DNA from: Lingula anatina
Lineage: Eukaryota > Brachiopoda > Lingulata > Lingulida > Lingulidae
Length of the DNA: 64,000 nucleotides
Assembly (NCBI RefSeq): GCF_001039355.2
Contig: NW_019776079.1
Coordinates: 326,069 to 390,068, forward strand
Direction: 5' to 3'
Numbering within the stretch: position 1 is the first letter of the stretch; each line of letters begins with the position of its first letter. The notes under the pieces are model-generated. The model was not told where the DNA came from and did not search any database. It was given only the letters and a program-made list of their open reading frames with translations. The translations under genes and the position numbers were made by a program. Positions 1 through 10,620 of the stretch are shown piece by piece.

Positions 1-119
1 ATTATACACTACCAGAGATATGTTATCATTTTTACAACTACCATAGTGAGTGGGATGACTATGTATGCACTTTTTACAGTAAGAAAAAAATCTTTATCTA
101 GTGAAAAAATGGGAAGAAT

Positions 120-121
<2 letters not shown>

Positions 122-163
<42 letters not shown>
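122..163. repeat. (GT)n microsatellite
   Basis: Uninterrupted GT dinucleotide run of about 42 bases. A second, similar run lies at 3252-3296. Confidence 0.97.
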
Positions 164-165
<2 letters not shown>

Positions 166-738
166 AGCGGGGGGAGAGTGTTTGCAAAAGCCACAGCCAG
201 CAGAACATCACCATCCTTCAGTAGGCGTTATTCATGTCAGTTCTACAGATATAGATTTGCCACACTATTTCTAGGACATTTTCTGTGATACATGTATAGC
301 AGGTGGCAAGTGCTCATTAAACATTTCTTCAGGTGCCCTCCACATTCTTATTTAAGACTACTAGTGCTTTAACATTAACCACTCATCAGACAATAGGAAT
401 CATCCACTGGATTTGGAGAAGAAAAGGTCAGATGAACAAGTCTGAAGCAACAATAAATAAAAGTTGACAAACATTATCCACGGATATTTTTCTGGTTGTT
501 TTCTCTAGAATAACAGTATATTTGCTAGGATTAAGGCTATTCTGCAGGTTGCTAAGAACTGTAAAAACTGGTAAATCTTTCCAAAACATAAGAAGAAAGG
601 GATTGTTCCTAATCTTAAAAGTAGAACTGCCAACAGAATCACATGCTTATACTTTTTTTCAGACCATACAAATTGTATCAAAGTAGTTGTAACTATTTAT
701 ACAGATAACATATACATAGCTGCAAAGAAGTTACCTAC

Positions 739-2371
739 CTAGTATATTCATTACTTCTTCTTCGGAAACATTCTCAAATGTAATTCGCTTTTAAAAGTTC
801 TAACAAAGCAAACAGCAAAAGACTGGCCCAAGGATAACAGCTGGCATTTGTATCTTTATAAATATACCAGAATACCCAGCATTCCTACCAACAACACTGC
901 ACATAATTGTATTCTAACACATAAGCACAACCAATATATTTTAAATGCTACCAGCAGCTTAAACATATGAGCACAAAGAAATCAATGACCTAAATCAGGC
1001 CATAGAATTTTGAATGTATTCTGTATTCACAATGACAATGCTTAGAATGGTTTTTGTTTTTTTCAATGGCACCTATGCTTGTATTGTGCTTCTATCAACC
1101 TATCCCCATAGGCACCATCAGTCTATGTAGATTGATCTAACTCTGCGGAGACTCTTGCTGAATGCAATCAGCCTAACTGAATCACAAACTTTCTCCTGGC
1201 ATTGAGTAGATTACAAAACAAGTTGTTTTTTTTTGCATTCTGCTCCACATCAGGAACAGGTGTGTTTTAAAAGCTTATTGCCCTCAGCAAGAGTCCCGCA
1301 GAGTTGGATTGATCTACATATCTGTACTGATGGTTTCTATGGGAATGAGGTCTAAGGCATTTAGTTATAGCTGTCAATGCATAGTCTGAAACAATGGCTA
1401 GAATAAAACTACAACTGCAATAATGTACCATAGTGCATGTCTTCTGTGTGGTAATTATTCATAGACCATATTCAATACAGACTTTTATTTCAGACCGGTG
1501 GTCATAAATATTAATGTGATTGATGTGGCAGTGCGAGTATATGACAACAAAGCAATGACCAATACCGAGTACAAAGACAATTAAAGCTCAGTCTTAGGCT
1601 CTATTCCCATAGATTTTAGATCGATCTATCCCCGCGGGGAGTCTCACTAGATTACTTTCAGATAATCCGACTTAAATGTCCGTCCCACCTACTACAAGCT
1701 GTAAGGAGGTAATTAACTTTCGTCTCCGCCCGGCTGACAGCTATTTAGCGTGAACCCCCAGGGAGTTAGGTCGATCTAAAGTAGGTCGATCTAATCTATG
1801 GAAACGGGGTGATATATATTGTTTTTGATTAAATTTGAAATTGGTTCCATATCAATTATTTTCATAGAACCAGTCCAATGTGGTTTCTCGTCTCCTTATC
1901 AAAATCTTCTCATATTAAGGTTGACACATTAGCTGAACTTCCGTCTACTGATTTTTTTTCCACTGTGTAGTGCAGTTGTTTTATGACTTAACATTTGAAA
2001 ACATTGAGGATTTTTGTTACAAAATCAAAGTCATCTATGTTTAGGTAGAAGGTATAAAATCATACCTTACTGAATTATGAGACTACAACTAATATTTTTC
2101 AAACATAATGTACACATGATGTACAGTACAATGTAGCAGTAATTTCTGGCAGCAAATGTGGAAAAGGGCATGCTTCTACACCCACTGAAGGCAGAGTAAT
2201 AAATACTGCATTAGTAACTTACATGTTCTCAAAACAGCAGTATACTAGTAACAGTGCTGCACCTTGCACACAGGTAAAAGATGATGTAAGTTAAGCAGTT
2301 TTTTAATAACTTGTTTCCTAAACCCCTCCAACAACTCACAGCCAGGAATGGAGAACAGGGTACCAGACATG
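739..2371 (-). CDS. possible N-terminal exons of an unidentified gene leaving the left edge
   Basis: Two candidate minus-strand exons join in phase. Exon 2263-2371 follows a good acceptor (ctttTCAG) and carries an ATG one base after the splice site (2370-2368). It encodes 36 residues beginning MSGTLFSIPG and including the charged helical stretch ELLEGFRKQVIKKLLNLHH, then ends at a CAAG|GTGC donor in phase 0. Exon 739-787 enters in phase 0 (acceptor AAAAG|CGA), encodes RITFENVSEEEVMNIL and ends at CTAG|GTAGGT. I do not recognise the protein. No further exons are convincing before position 1, so the gene is partial or the call is wrong. Support is the matching phase and coding-like composition only. 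The ATG may be internal, in which case exons further upstream exist. Confidence 0.35.
1099..1353. mobile_element. palindromic MITE, 'CATTCCCATAG' family, copy 1
   Basis: The two ends are inverted copies of about 60 bases. The left arm contains TAGATTGATCTAACTCTGCG and ACTCTTGCTGA; the right arm contains their reverse complements and ends with CTATGGGAATGAGG. The centre is non-coding. The outer CCCATAG and inner AGATNGATCTAACTC blocks are shared with the elements at 1598-1810, 3367-3579 and 34745-34993, so this is one dispersed non-autonomous family. No target-site duplication is certain. Confidence 0.7.
1598..1810. mobile_element. palindromic MITE, 'CATTCCCATAG' family, copy 2
   Basis: An element of roughly 213 bp. 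The left end reads GGCTCTATTCCCATAGATT and continues into AGATCGATCT; the right end is its approximate reverse complement (AGGTCGATCTAATCTATGG, then AAACGGGG). The interior includes GACTCCCC-type and GGGAGTTAGG blocks and a central region that reappears in reverse orientation at 3367-3579. It has no coding capacity. The cleanest reading is a miniature inverted-repeat DNA transposon. Confidence 0.75.
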
Positions 2372-2946
2372 CTGAAAAGATTTCAGAATGACATTTCAAC
2401 CGGCAGTAATGAAAAATTTGCCAGACCGAATGGTATTTTGTCGGACTGAAAATCACTCTATTCGTTTGAAACAGATACTACTAGTACGATTAGGGTAGCT
2501 TACTTTGTTTGTGAATGTGATAGGTTTGAAATAGAAGGGAAAAAACGCTTTGGATTTTATATAATTTTGTTAGTGACATATGTTGAATGATGACTGTAAA
2601 TTCAAAATTGCAGCTCTTAAAACTCTTGTCGGTCTTTTGGACCAACCACGTCCAATTTTTTACCGGTCCAGACAAATTTTCCCGGTCATGACCGATCAGA
2701 CCGACAGTTTCAGCATGTCTGAGGTACATGGATCAGTTCTCTGTGACATCAGTCAGCCTTAGGGGGTCTGTATAAAGTAGAGTTAAAGTCCAAATTTACT
2801 TCCCTGTATGATACAGTTTATTTACTGATTCCATTACAGTAAAGCAGAGCATTTCTTCTTTCATAAACATTCATAAAATTACAAACAATTAGAGTCTTTT
2901 TGCAGCCAGGTGGTACTGTCTTTCAATTAAATCCTGAAACATTTCT

Positions 2947-3248
2947 TCAATCTTTCAAAACAGTAATAGTAACACTTGTCAGCATATGTGAAGGTCTTTC
3001 ATAAGATCTGTAAGCCAGCACATACATGTAATGTGTACTAGCTGAAAGTTCATGCAAACAATATTGTTAGTCTTAATTAAACTTTGCAGGTTCACATATA
3101 TGGGTCAAGAAAAAATATGAACAATTTGCCGAACCACTTTACTGCACAAATATACAAGGACAAAGATGTTGAAAGTTAAAGACTTTTAAAGTTGCATAGT
3201 AAAAGAATCCCTAACCTCCCCTGCAAAAAAAAAAAATATTTATACACT

Positions 3249-3299
<51 letters not shown>

Positions 3300-5218
3300 A
3301 CAGTAAGAAAGAAAAATAATCCAATCATTGCGAATAGCAATCATTGCGAATAGCGATATCACATAGATCCCATTCCCAGAGATTAGATCGATTCAACTAG
3401 AACGACCTAACTCCCTGGGGGTTCACGCTAAATAGCTGTCAGCCGAGTGGGCACGAAAGTCAATTACCCCCTTACAGCTTGTAGTAGGCGTGACAGACAT
3501 TTAATCCTGATTATCTGACAGTAATCTAGTGAGACTCCCCACGGGGATAGATCGATCTAAAATCTATGGGAATGCGCCCATAGAGGCTACAGTGTATTAT
3601 ATGGGGCGGGTATGGGCGAATTATGAAATCGAGACGCTTGCACTCCGTCACAATGCGCGATGCTTTCGATATACGGGGCCCTGGTTTGCCAATTTGAGCT
3701 GTATATCAATGATTCTTGTAAGTTACATAATAATGGGTAGAACAATTTTCCTTTTACAGCATTTATAGCAGCAAAACACCAAAATGGTTTTTTCTCATCA
3801 ATTCTGATGCAATATTACATAATGCTTAACAGCATAATCACCACCAATTTTTAACAATATACTATAAGTATCATAGTTATTCAGAAAATGTGACTAGCAA
3901 AGGTCTTCAAATCCATGGATGTTCAAAGTCACACCTTCAAAATGCCAACATGTGAATATTTAATATTTTATTTAAAAAATGGCATCACTTCTAGAAAAAA
4001 AAAGACTCCAATCAGCATGTTTTTCCAACTACAGCTGTATTTAAGTACTATTCTTCTGCAAGTTTGAAAATCACAGATGGCATGGTTTTCCTTAAAATGT
4101 CACTATAGTGCTCAAAATAGGGTTTTTTTCAATTTTGATGCAATGTTACATTAAGCTTTACAACATACAAGTAATAATCACCCATTTTTGATTATGCTAT
4201 GCAGGCACACCTTGAAAATGCCAATACTAGTATGTATACTAGAGATAACTGTACCAAATGAGTTTATTTCCATTATTATTACATAATACACAAAAATCAA
4301 TTTACTTTCATTTTTAAATGTTCAACTAACCAAATTGTTAGGATGAGAAAAATATTAATAGAACAATTTTGAATGTCCAATCTCCATTCTGAGATTATGA
4401 AAATTGTGAGGGATTGAATTTGACAAACTGCACAGATTTGAGTTTATTTTCAATTTTGACGTTATTATTCCATACACAACAGCAGATTTACCATCATTTT
4501 TATATAATCAACTAACAAAATTGTTAAGATGTGGAAAATGCCAAAAGAACACTTTTATGTATTTAATGAGTTCAATACTGAGACAGTTAATATGCCTTAG
4601 AATTGAACCTGAGGAAAAACTGCTTACATGTACACAAAAACAGCATAACTTCAACAAAAATAAAACAATCAAGCTTATTTTTTACCTTAAATCTGTATAT
4701 TATTATTATTCCTATGAATCAGTCCTGCAAGATTAAAGCAAGTTCGAAGACTTAAGGTAAAATTGTTTTCCACCTATCGTGATACCACTGAAAGTGCGAA
4801 GCAACAGTGGTGACAGCAATGACAGAAGCAGATGAGGGCTATGTGTACAGACCACAGTATTCAAAGAAGACAGATCTACAGTAAACTTGGTTGCTATATC
4901 ATACAGTACCTGCGTAAATAAAAAGAAATGTTGCCTAAATATTCCCATTTAAATGTATCTGCTAATATCAATTATGAATTAGCAAGTTGGGCATTTTTAT
5001 TTTCCTTAACTAAAGCATTTCACCATTAACCCTTGATGAAGCTGCATAATCTGTTTTGGCATTTCTTCTGGCAAATATATAAACAGTAAGGTAGTGAATT
5101 CCTCACTCTGTGCATACTGGTATATGATCTTAGACAAGCAGGCATAAAGAACCATCACTCTAACTTCACTAGTTGCTGTGGTACAGATCTCAGACATTGC
5201 ATCCATGAATTCCACCAA
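2947..5218 (-). CDS. unidentified gene, C-terminal exons
   Basis: Three minus-strand exons fit together in phase. Exon 5024-5218 encodes a stretch containing ICTTATSEVRVMVLYACLSK and EEMPKQIMQLHQGLM and ends ATG|GTGAAA in phase 0. Exon 4784-4910 has a strong acceptor (tttacGCAG) and encodes VLYDIATKFTVDLSSLNTVV and LLLSLLSPLLLRTFS, ending AGTG|GTATCA in phase 1. The terminal exon 2947-3041 (acceptor ctttCAG) enters with the required two bases, encodes a segment containing THYMYVLAYRS, and stops with TGA at 2949-2947. The leucine-rich helical character recalls HEAT/ARM-type repeat proteins, but I do not recognise the family. The 5' acceptor at 5218/5219 is weak because an in-frame TGA sits directly upstream, so upstream exons are unresolved. 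Candidates are 5471-5548 and a first exon at 7947-7966. Confidence 0.5.
3252..3296. repeat. (GT)n microsatellite
   Basis: A GT run of about 45 bases lying between an A-rich tract and a MITE. Confidence 0.97.
3367..3579. mobile_element. palindromic MITE, 'CATTCCCATAG' family, copy 3
   Basis: This is a close reverse-complement copy of the element at 1598-1810. Shared blocks include CTCCCTGGGGGTTCACGCTA, AAATAGCTGTCAGC and GGGGATAGATCGATCTAAAA. The two copies, about 1.6 kb apart in opposite orientation, could pair over roughly 200 bp. CATAG occurs just outside each end and may be a target-site duplication, but CATAG is also part of the TIR, so this is uncertain. Confidence 0.8.
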
Positions 5219-5470
5219 CACTCAGTCATCATCTCACACATTTAACCTGCTGTTCTACCTTGTCCATTTTGTTAGACTTTCACATCTCTGCCATAATTTT
5301 AACACATAATCTATGGTTCCAACCTTTTCTTACAATATAATAATCATCCTTTCTAGAGATATTACCTTTTAGAACAAAATTACCCTAACTCTGGTTCATT
5401 ATATTATAATACACAATATTCATTCATCTAATGTTAAGTTGAACAAATCATATAATCAATACTCTCTTTA

Positions 5471-5548
5471 CCTCCACAAGCCCTCAGCACCTATCTGCCC
5501 TCTGTGCCACAGCCATAGAATGTCCCAGTTAATAACAGCAGTCCTCTA
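5471..5548 (-). other. possible isolated coding exon
   Basis: Minus-strand segment between a good acceptor (tttatttAG) and donor (GGAG|GTAAAG). Only one frame is open across it; it contains VINWDILWLWHRGQ and GAEGLW. It could be an upstream exon of the unidentified gene ending at 2947, but its exit phase does not match the next visible exon. It is short enough for a chance open frame. Confidence 0.25.
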
Positions 5549-6790
5549 AATAAACATTGTAAGAAATACAGAACACTGGTGTTGCAGAACAGCTCAGTTT
5601 CAAATCAGTTAATTCTGCATTTATTTAGCTTTGAGTGTTTAAACCAAGCTCCACAAGCAATATTGCCAGCTCGGGGAGAAACTGAGAGCATGCTTGCTAC
5701 TCCTGTGACCTTCAAGTGTACGCAAATCCCAGCTTATCTACGTCATGCACAGCTCAGATCAACAGCACAGCTTCTTTGAAACAGGAAGTAAACATGGGTA
5801 GTCTCCCACTTGCCCCACCTCCACAAAGTTTCTAGGGATGAAGGGAGGGAGTAGGGATGACTTGTTAAAACTGGTTGTTAAAAAACCATAAATAATTTTT
5901 AGCTTTTCTTAGGGTTTAGTTTATAGCAAGATAGAAGAAAATAAAACTATCTCTGGTAATTGTGTATCCTTCCAGCATTCACTTTGACTAATATATATTG
6001 TATAGTTTGGTTGTGTTTTGTTCTTGCAACACATAATTGTTATAACAATACACTATGTCATAGACTAAACTCCTTTTTCATAAGATTGATAACAGCTGTA
6101 ATATATTTCACGTTATAGTGGAAATAATGAGTGGCAGCAGAAAACTGCCTCCATTCATTATTTCACTCTATTGATTTCGTAACTAAAAATATCCTAAAAA
6201 TAAAATGATGCACAGAGGTTTTAATGGCTATAGTCTGACGATGACAAAGCCCTTTTAAGCTATTTGTGCATGCATGCATACAGAGAGGAATGAAAAATTT
6301 AAACTGATATCACTCCTTTAAAAAGCAATGCATTGCCGTTATCCTGGTTGATTATAATTCATAAGAATCGTCTATCAGTCTCATCATCTAGTCTGAGAAA
6401 CAACTGGTCTGCATTTTTTTCCTGATAATTTCAGCATTTTTTTCTTAATCACTAATGTATTCCCTATCCAAAACCATAAAGAAAATTATGATCTATAAAT
6501 CCATTTTTGAAATTTTAATTTTTTTTCTGTCAGTAGTGAATCCATGTCTCTAACTCCATTATGAGCAACTAACACATAGAACATATAAGGAACTCAAAAA
6601 TGGAACCTTTGAATAGTTATATATATATACCTTGCATATTAGTGGAATATGTATTGAAATTTATTATGAAAATTTTGCTACAGAGAGGTGAAACACTCAT
6701 TGTCATGAAATTATCAGAAGGACTTAATCTTTTAATGGAGCATTTTCAGTCAATAAATGCCTTTTTTAGATATATAGGTTATCCACAAAT

Positions 6791-6951
6791 GGGGCCATAG
6801 CAAAATAGTCCGAAGGTTCATTGGTCACTATAGAACCTTTGGACCAATGAACTCTTGATTTACAAAAAACAATAAAAATGTTACCGTTTTTCAGACCAAT
6901 TAACCTTCGGACTATCAAGACGTCCCCAACCCCCCACCCCTACCCCCACCC
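6791..6951. mobile_element. MITE with GGGGC...TAGTCCGAAGGTT ends, copy 1
   Basis: The left end GGGGCCATAGCAAAATAGTC then CGAAGGTTCATTGGTC is mirrored on the right by GACCAATTAACCTTCGGACT and GACGTCCCC. The right end has a C-rich extension (6924-6951) before the sequence CCACAAAT at 6952-6959. That sequence also immediately precedes the element at 6783-6790, which suggests an 8-9 bp target duplication with a microsatellite-like expansion inside the right end. A second copy lies at 7495-7670. Confidence 0.75.
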
Positions 6952-7494
6952 CCACAAATGATACCAATTTCCTTTTTTGATGGAAAGCTTAACATTATTC
7001 TTATTGAGGTCTATATTTATCATAATTTCCCATTGTTATATTTTAGATAATACAAATATATTTTTCTTTTGTAGTACTTTTCTGTAAAATTCTCCTTGTA
7101 TATATATAATCTAAATCAATATTTATACTAAGATATTTTATTTATTATATTGCCATGAATGGAAAGTTAATAACTGAGGTTGCTCTTATTTCCATATTTA
7201 ACTTTTCTCACATCTATAAACTGTTTTGTTTTTTTTTTCTGCTTTAATTAGGTAATTTTTTTAACATATCATGTGCACACTGTAGACTAAAAAACAATAA
7301 ATACTGCTTCATTTTTAATCTTTATCATCTAGCACATTATTGCTGACAAGGTAACTCTGAAGTGAAATATGTCAGTGCAATATAGTTTCATGTTTGCACT
7401 TAACCAAGGGTCAATGTTATGCTCATATACTCTGATAAGATAATGTCTTCAGTCTTGACGATCATGAAATTTGGTTTAAATGAAGTGACTGACC

Positions 7495-7670
7495 GGGGCG
7501 TAGCAATAGTCCGAAGGTTCAACAGTCCCAAGGTTTATTGATCCGAATGTTCACTATAGAACCTTCAGACCAACGAACCCTTGATTAAAAAAGTGATGAA
7601 AATGTTACGTTTTTTGGGACCAATAAACCTTAATTCTGACTAATGAACCTTCAGACAATCGAGACGCCCC
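7495..7670. mobile_element. MITE with GGGGC...TAGTCCGAAGGTT ends, copy 2, 9-bp target duplication
   Basis: The element is 176 bp with terminal inverted repeats GGGGCGTAGCAATAGTCCGA (left) and GGGGCGTCTCGATTGTCTGA (right end, reverse complement). Both ends are directly flanked by TGACTGACC (7486-7494 and 7671-7679), a perfect 9-bp target-site duplication. It has no coding capacity. A 9-bp duplication fits Mutator-like or related superfamilies better than Tc1/mariner (TA) or Harbinger (3 bp). The superfamily is inferred only from the duplication length. Confidence 0.88.
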
Positions 7671-7946
7671 TGACTGACCACTTGCTACTATAAAAAATAT
7701 CCACCAAAATAAGAAAAGCTGTGGTTGCCCCTTTCTGTGGTTTGGGTCTTTGACAAGTTTAAGTGTACAAATTGTTGTTTAGCTTTTAAGCTTATCTAGC
7801 ACACACATATCAGAGGAGACGTTAATAGGATCCCCGGTAAGAGTGTTAACGCATGAAACTTCGTGCAACACGGGGCTGAGTATCCGCTCATTATTATGAT
7901 ATTATCACATCATCATGATATTACAACTTAACAAATTGTAACTTAC

Positions 7947-7966
7947 GCCAATTGTAGCGGCTCCAT
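7947..7966 (-). CDS. possible first coding exon of a minus-strand gene
   Basis: In a locally CpG-richer patch (7940-8060), the minus strand reads ATGGAGCCGCTACAATTGGC directly before a strong donor GTAAGT. This would encode MEPLQL plus two bases. It is the only good initiating exon upstream of the unidentified exons at 2947-5218, but the exons that would link them are not visible. Support is the donor and composition alone. Confidence 0.3.
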
Positions 7967-8540
7967 TTACCTTGAGAGTCCTCTTTTCATCCGCTACATC
8001 GCTCACCGCCAGCTACAAAACAGAAACTACCCGAACTACCATGACTGTACGTAGGATCTGTGGATCACGTCATTCAGTGTATCTATCATAAGCATAACGC
8101 TAAATGACACTCGGCATTATAGCATTTCGTTTACTAATTTTCTACGTTTTCTACAGCTTGATCTCGCACGAGATCAGAATTTGTTAAGCTCACCTTTTAA
8201 CTGCAGTTTATCTGTTTGTTTTGAACCAAACCTGCAATATAATGTAACTACGTATACTGCCTCTGTGATTGTTTTCTAAGAACCAGCTCCATTTTTGGCT
8301 CTGAAAGAAAACTAGGTTAGCTTGAACTTGTCAATAGAATGTGGTAGGTGTGACTCGAAAGTAAACATGAAACAGGCTCGGTTGACGCATTTTATCTTTT
8401 ATTTATTTATTTATTATTATTATTATTCAACATGTTTAACGAGCATGGCAGCAGAAGTTTTTTTTTCTTCTTAGAGGCGGAGTAGAGTAGACTTAGTTGG
8501 CCACTGTGACTGCGTACTTCAGCACAGTCCGCTGCAACCC

Positions 8541-9011
8541 ATGGAGTCAGATGGAGGCGACATTCCCGTATCGGATACACCTACCCTTCCTCCACTACAA
8601 AACAACCAAGGAATCAGAAACATTATTAACGACCTTTCCCCTCTTCCAAAGCTGCAAACAAAGCGGACAAGAACGCGAAAAACAGAAACTGCGGCAGTGC
8701 TAACCTCGTCGCCGTATAAGGCTGCTCTCGCAATGAAAAAAACCAAGAACAACGCCTCTAAAAAGCAAACAAAACAGCAGAAAAGAAAGGAAAGCGGAAA
8801 TATCAAAAGGAGAGGAAAGCAAACAGCTGATGATGAAACGAGCGACGATGAGGAATGGCCGTGTCTCATCTGCTGCGAACCTTATAGTCGCACAAGACCG
8901 CGGGATGTTTGGGTTCAGTGTCAGTCCTGTCTTCTTTGGGCCCATGAGGAATGCACTGAAGGACTCCCTACATTTATTTGTCCAAACTGTGAATCAGATG
9001 ACTCTGATTAA
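8541..9011 (+). CDS. transposase-tail-like protein with C-terminal PHD-like zinc finger
   Basis: A single-exon ORF of 156 residues from ATG to TAA. The first 40 residues are acidic and proline-rich. A basic linker follows (about 45-90) that includes RTRKTETAAVLTSSPYKAAL and lysine/arginine clusters. An acidic stretch (DDETSDDEEW) leads into a cysteine/histidine finger at about 109-150 with CLIC, CQSC, HEEC and CPNC pairs, which is a C4HC3 PHD-like arrangement. The order 'SP-LPK...TSSPYK linker, then finger' matches the C-terminal tail of pogo/Tigger-type (IS630-Tc1-mariner) transposases of invertebrates, as I recall that family. No DDE catalytic domain precedes it. It could be a surviving last exon of a decayed transposon, or a domesticated stand-alone protein. 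The start was chosen as the first ATG in the open frame. Confidence 0.6.
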   Translation: MESDGGDIPVSDTPTLPPLQNNQGIRNIINDLSPLPKLQTKRTRTRKTETAAVLTSSPYKAALAMKKTKNNASKKQTKQQKRKESGNIKRRGKQTADDETSDDEEWPCLICCEPYSRTRPRDVWVQCQSCLLWAHEECTEGLPTFICPNCESDDSD

Positions 9012-9673
9012 TATTGATATTTTTTACTAAGATAATAGTATTACAGAGAATAGTTAGACGTTAGTATTGTTAGAAGTTAGTTTTGAGAGAGAGAGATTAC
9101 TGTTTGATGATAAACTTGGCTGTTTGTTCTACCAGCGTTTTCCAGTCTTTTTGGAGTAAAGAAGCAGGAATCAGAATTGTGAAAAAAACGGAGTAAGACT
9201 GGTTGAAAGTTACAGACACTATAGTTTTATTGTTTTATAATAAACTTAGCAGTTTGTTCTACCAACGTGTGACATTTTCCTGTCTTTACAGAGTAGAGAA
9301 ATAGTGAGAGAAACGGAGTGAAACTAGTTAAAGATACAAAAGTTATTTTAGTTTTGAGAGTAATACTGTTTAAAGATAAAATAACTGTTAATTATAACCA
9401 ATTTTTTACTTTTTTCTATCTCATATTAGCGAATGGAATAATGATTAAAGGATACAAAGAATACTTCAACGTTATAAAGACAATGGACTGTTAGTTTTGA
9501 GAGTTATAGGCCCTACTGTTTCATAGTAAATAAAACTTTGTATTATTTTGAATACGTTTGATTTTTTTCTCAATTTATAACAATACCCCGACAAATATTA
9601 TCTGTTGTTTTTAAAGGCTTATTTAGTCCACCGTAGAAATATAATTCGATTTAATTTTGCTTTGTACAAAGGC

Positions 9674-9945
9674 GGGGCATAACGCCTATAGTTTGGGGCA
9701 AGACGCCCACGGTGGGCGTTTAGCCCCGTGGCGCGAGGCGTATTGCCCCAGCAATGGGGCAAAAAGGCCGATTTTATAATTCACTTATTTTTCACCTATA
9801 AGGTTTTTCTTTTGTTTGTTTCCAAAAGTGATAGTATCAGTTTGTAGTCTAGGCAGCCCTTCATAGTTAACACCCACTTTGAACGGTCTATAACTTCAGC
9901 AGGGAAAACTGTGACGTTTCTTGCTTAAGGGGGGCGTTTAGCCCC
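9674..9945. repeat. cluster of alternating GGGGC..CGCC motifs
   Basis: Six related motifs occur: 9674-9686 (GGGGCATAACGCC), 9695-9707, 9714-9727 (inverted, GGGCGTTTAGCCCC), 9737-9749 (inverted), 9756-9769 (degenerate) and 9929-9945 (inverted). Direct and inverted copies face each other. This could be the subterminal repeat region of the DNA transposon that supplied the neighbouring transposase-tail ORF. Confidence 0.6.
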
Positions 9946-10430
9946 GGTCTACCCTACAGCAGCATACGATTTTCCTGGGGGTCATTTAGGCCTACCCAAT
10001 GTATTTTCCCCATTATTATTATTATTATTATTATTTTAACTATTGGGGTTTTTTTTTCAGTGTCAAAAAGATGAATGAATCATTTGGTCACAATCACAGA
10101 CCTGACTAGTCTAGACGTAAGACCGAGAGAGATCTGTGCAAGATTCAGAAGACAAATTTACGTTACATTTTAGAGTATTTTTGTGTGTGACTGCCTTCAG
10201 AAAAAAGATTTTAGAATGAAAACATGTACCAGAAAAGATTAATAGAAATAAGTTGAATAAATACCAGGGGTTCATTTCTGCAATTCCCAAACCGAAAATA
10301 AGTGCGTTGAGTCGGTAGATGAGCCCCGACCTTTTGTCTCCCTAACACACTACACCGTACACTAAAATGTGCACTGAAAAATAATGTATTGGAGTAATTT
10401 TATATATATAGTCGGCACAATTAAAATCAG

Positions 10431-10577
10431 AGAGAGAGAGAGCGAGAAAGAGCGAGAGAGAGAAACGGACATGCTTTAAATCTATCCGAGTAATGTGACA
10501 GTGCAAGTTGATGCTTTCCATATGAGTGAGGACAGTTGAATTGGAGGATGGTGCTGGGGTAAATCAGAAATTGTGGG

Positions 10578-10618
<41 letters not shown>

Positions 10619-10620
10619 GG
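10431..10620. repeat. GA-rich and (CA)n/(GA)n microsatellites
   Basis: An interrupted GA tract at 10431-10462, then a CA run followed directly by GA at about 10578-10620. Confidence 0.9.

Noticed and set aside
3529-3768. 79-codon plus-strand ORF
   Set aside because: It starts inside the MITE at 3367-3579 and shows no protein-like conservation signals.
5579-5779. 66-codon plus-strand ORF in a slightly GC-richer patch
   Set aside because: It has no splice context, domain or homologous feature I could recognise.
8519-8945. Minus-strand ORFs of 116 and 81 codons
   Set aside because: They are complements of the plus-strand PHD-finger ORF, which carries the conserved Cys/His pattern.
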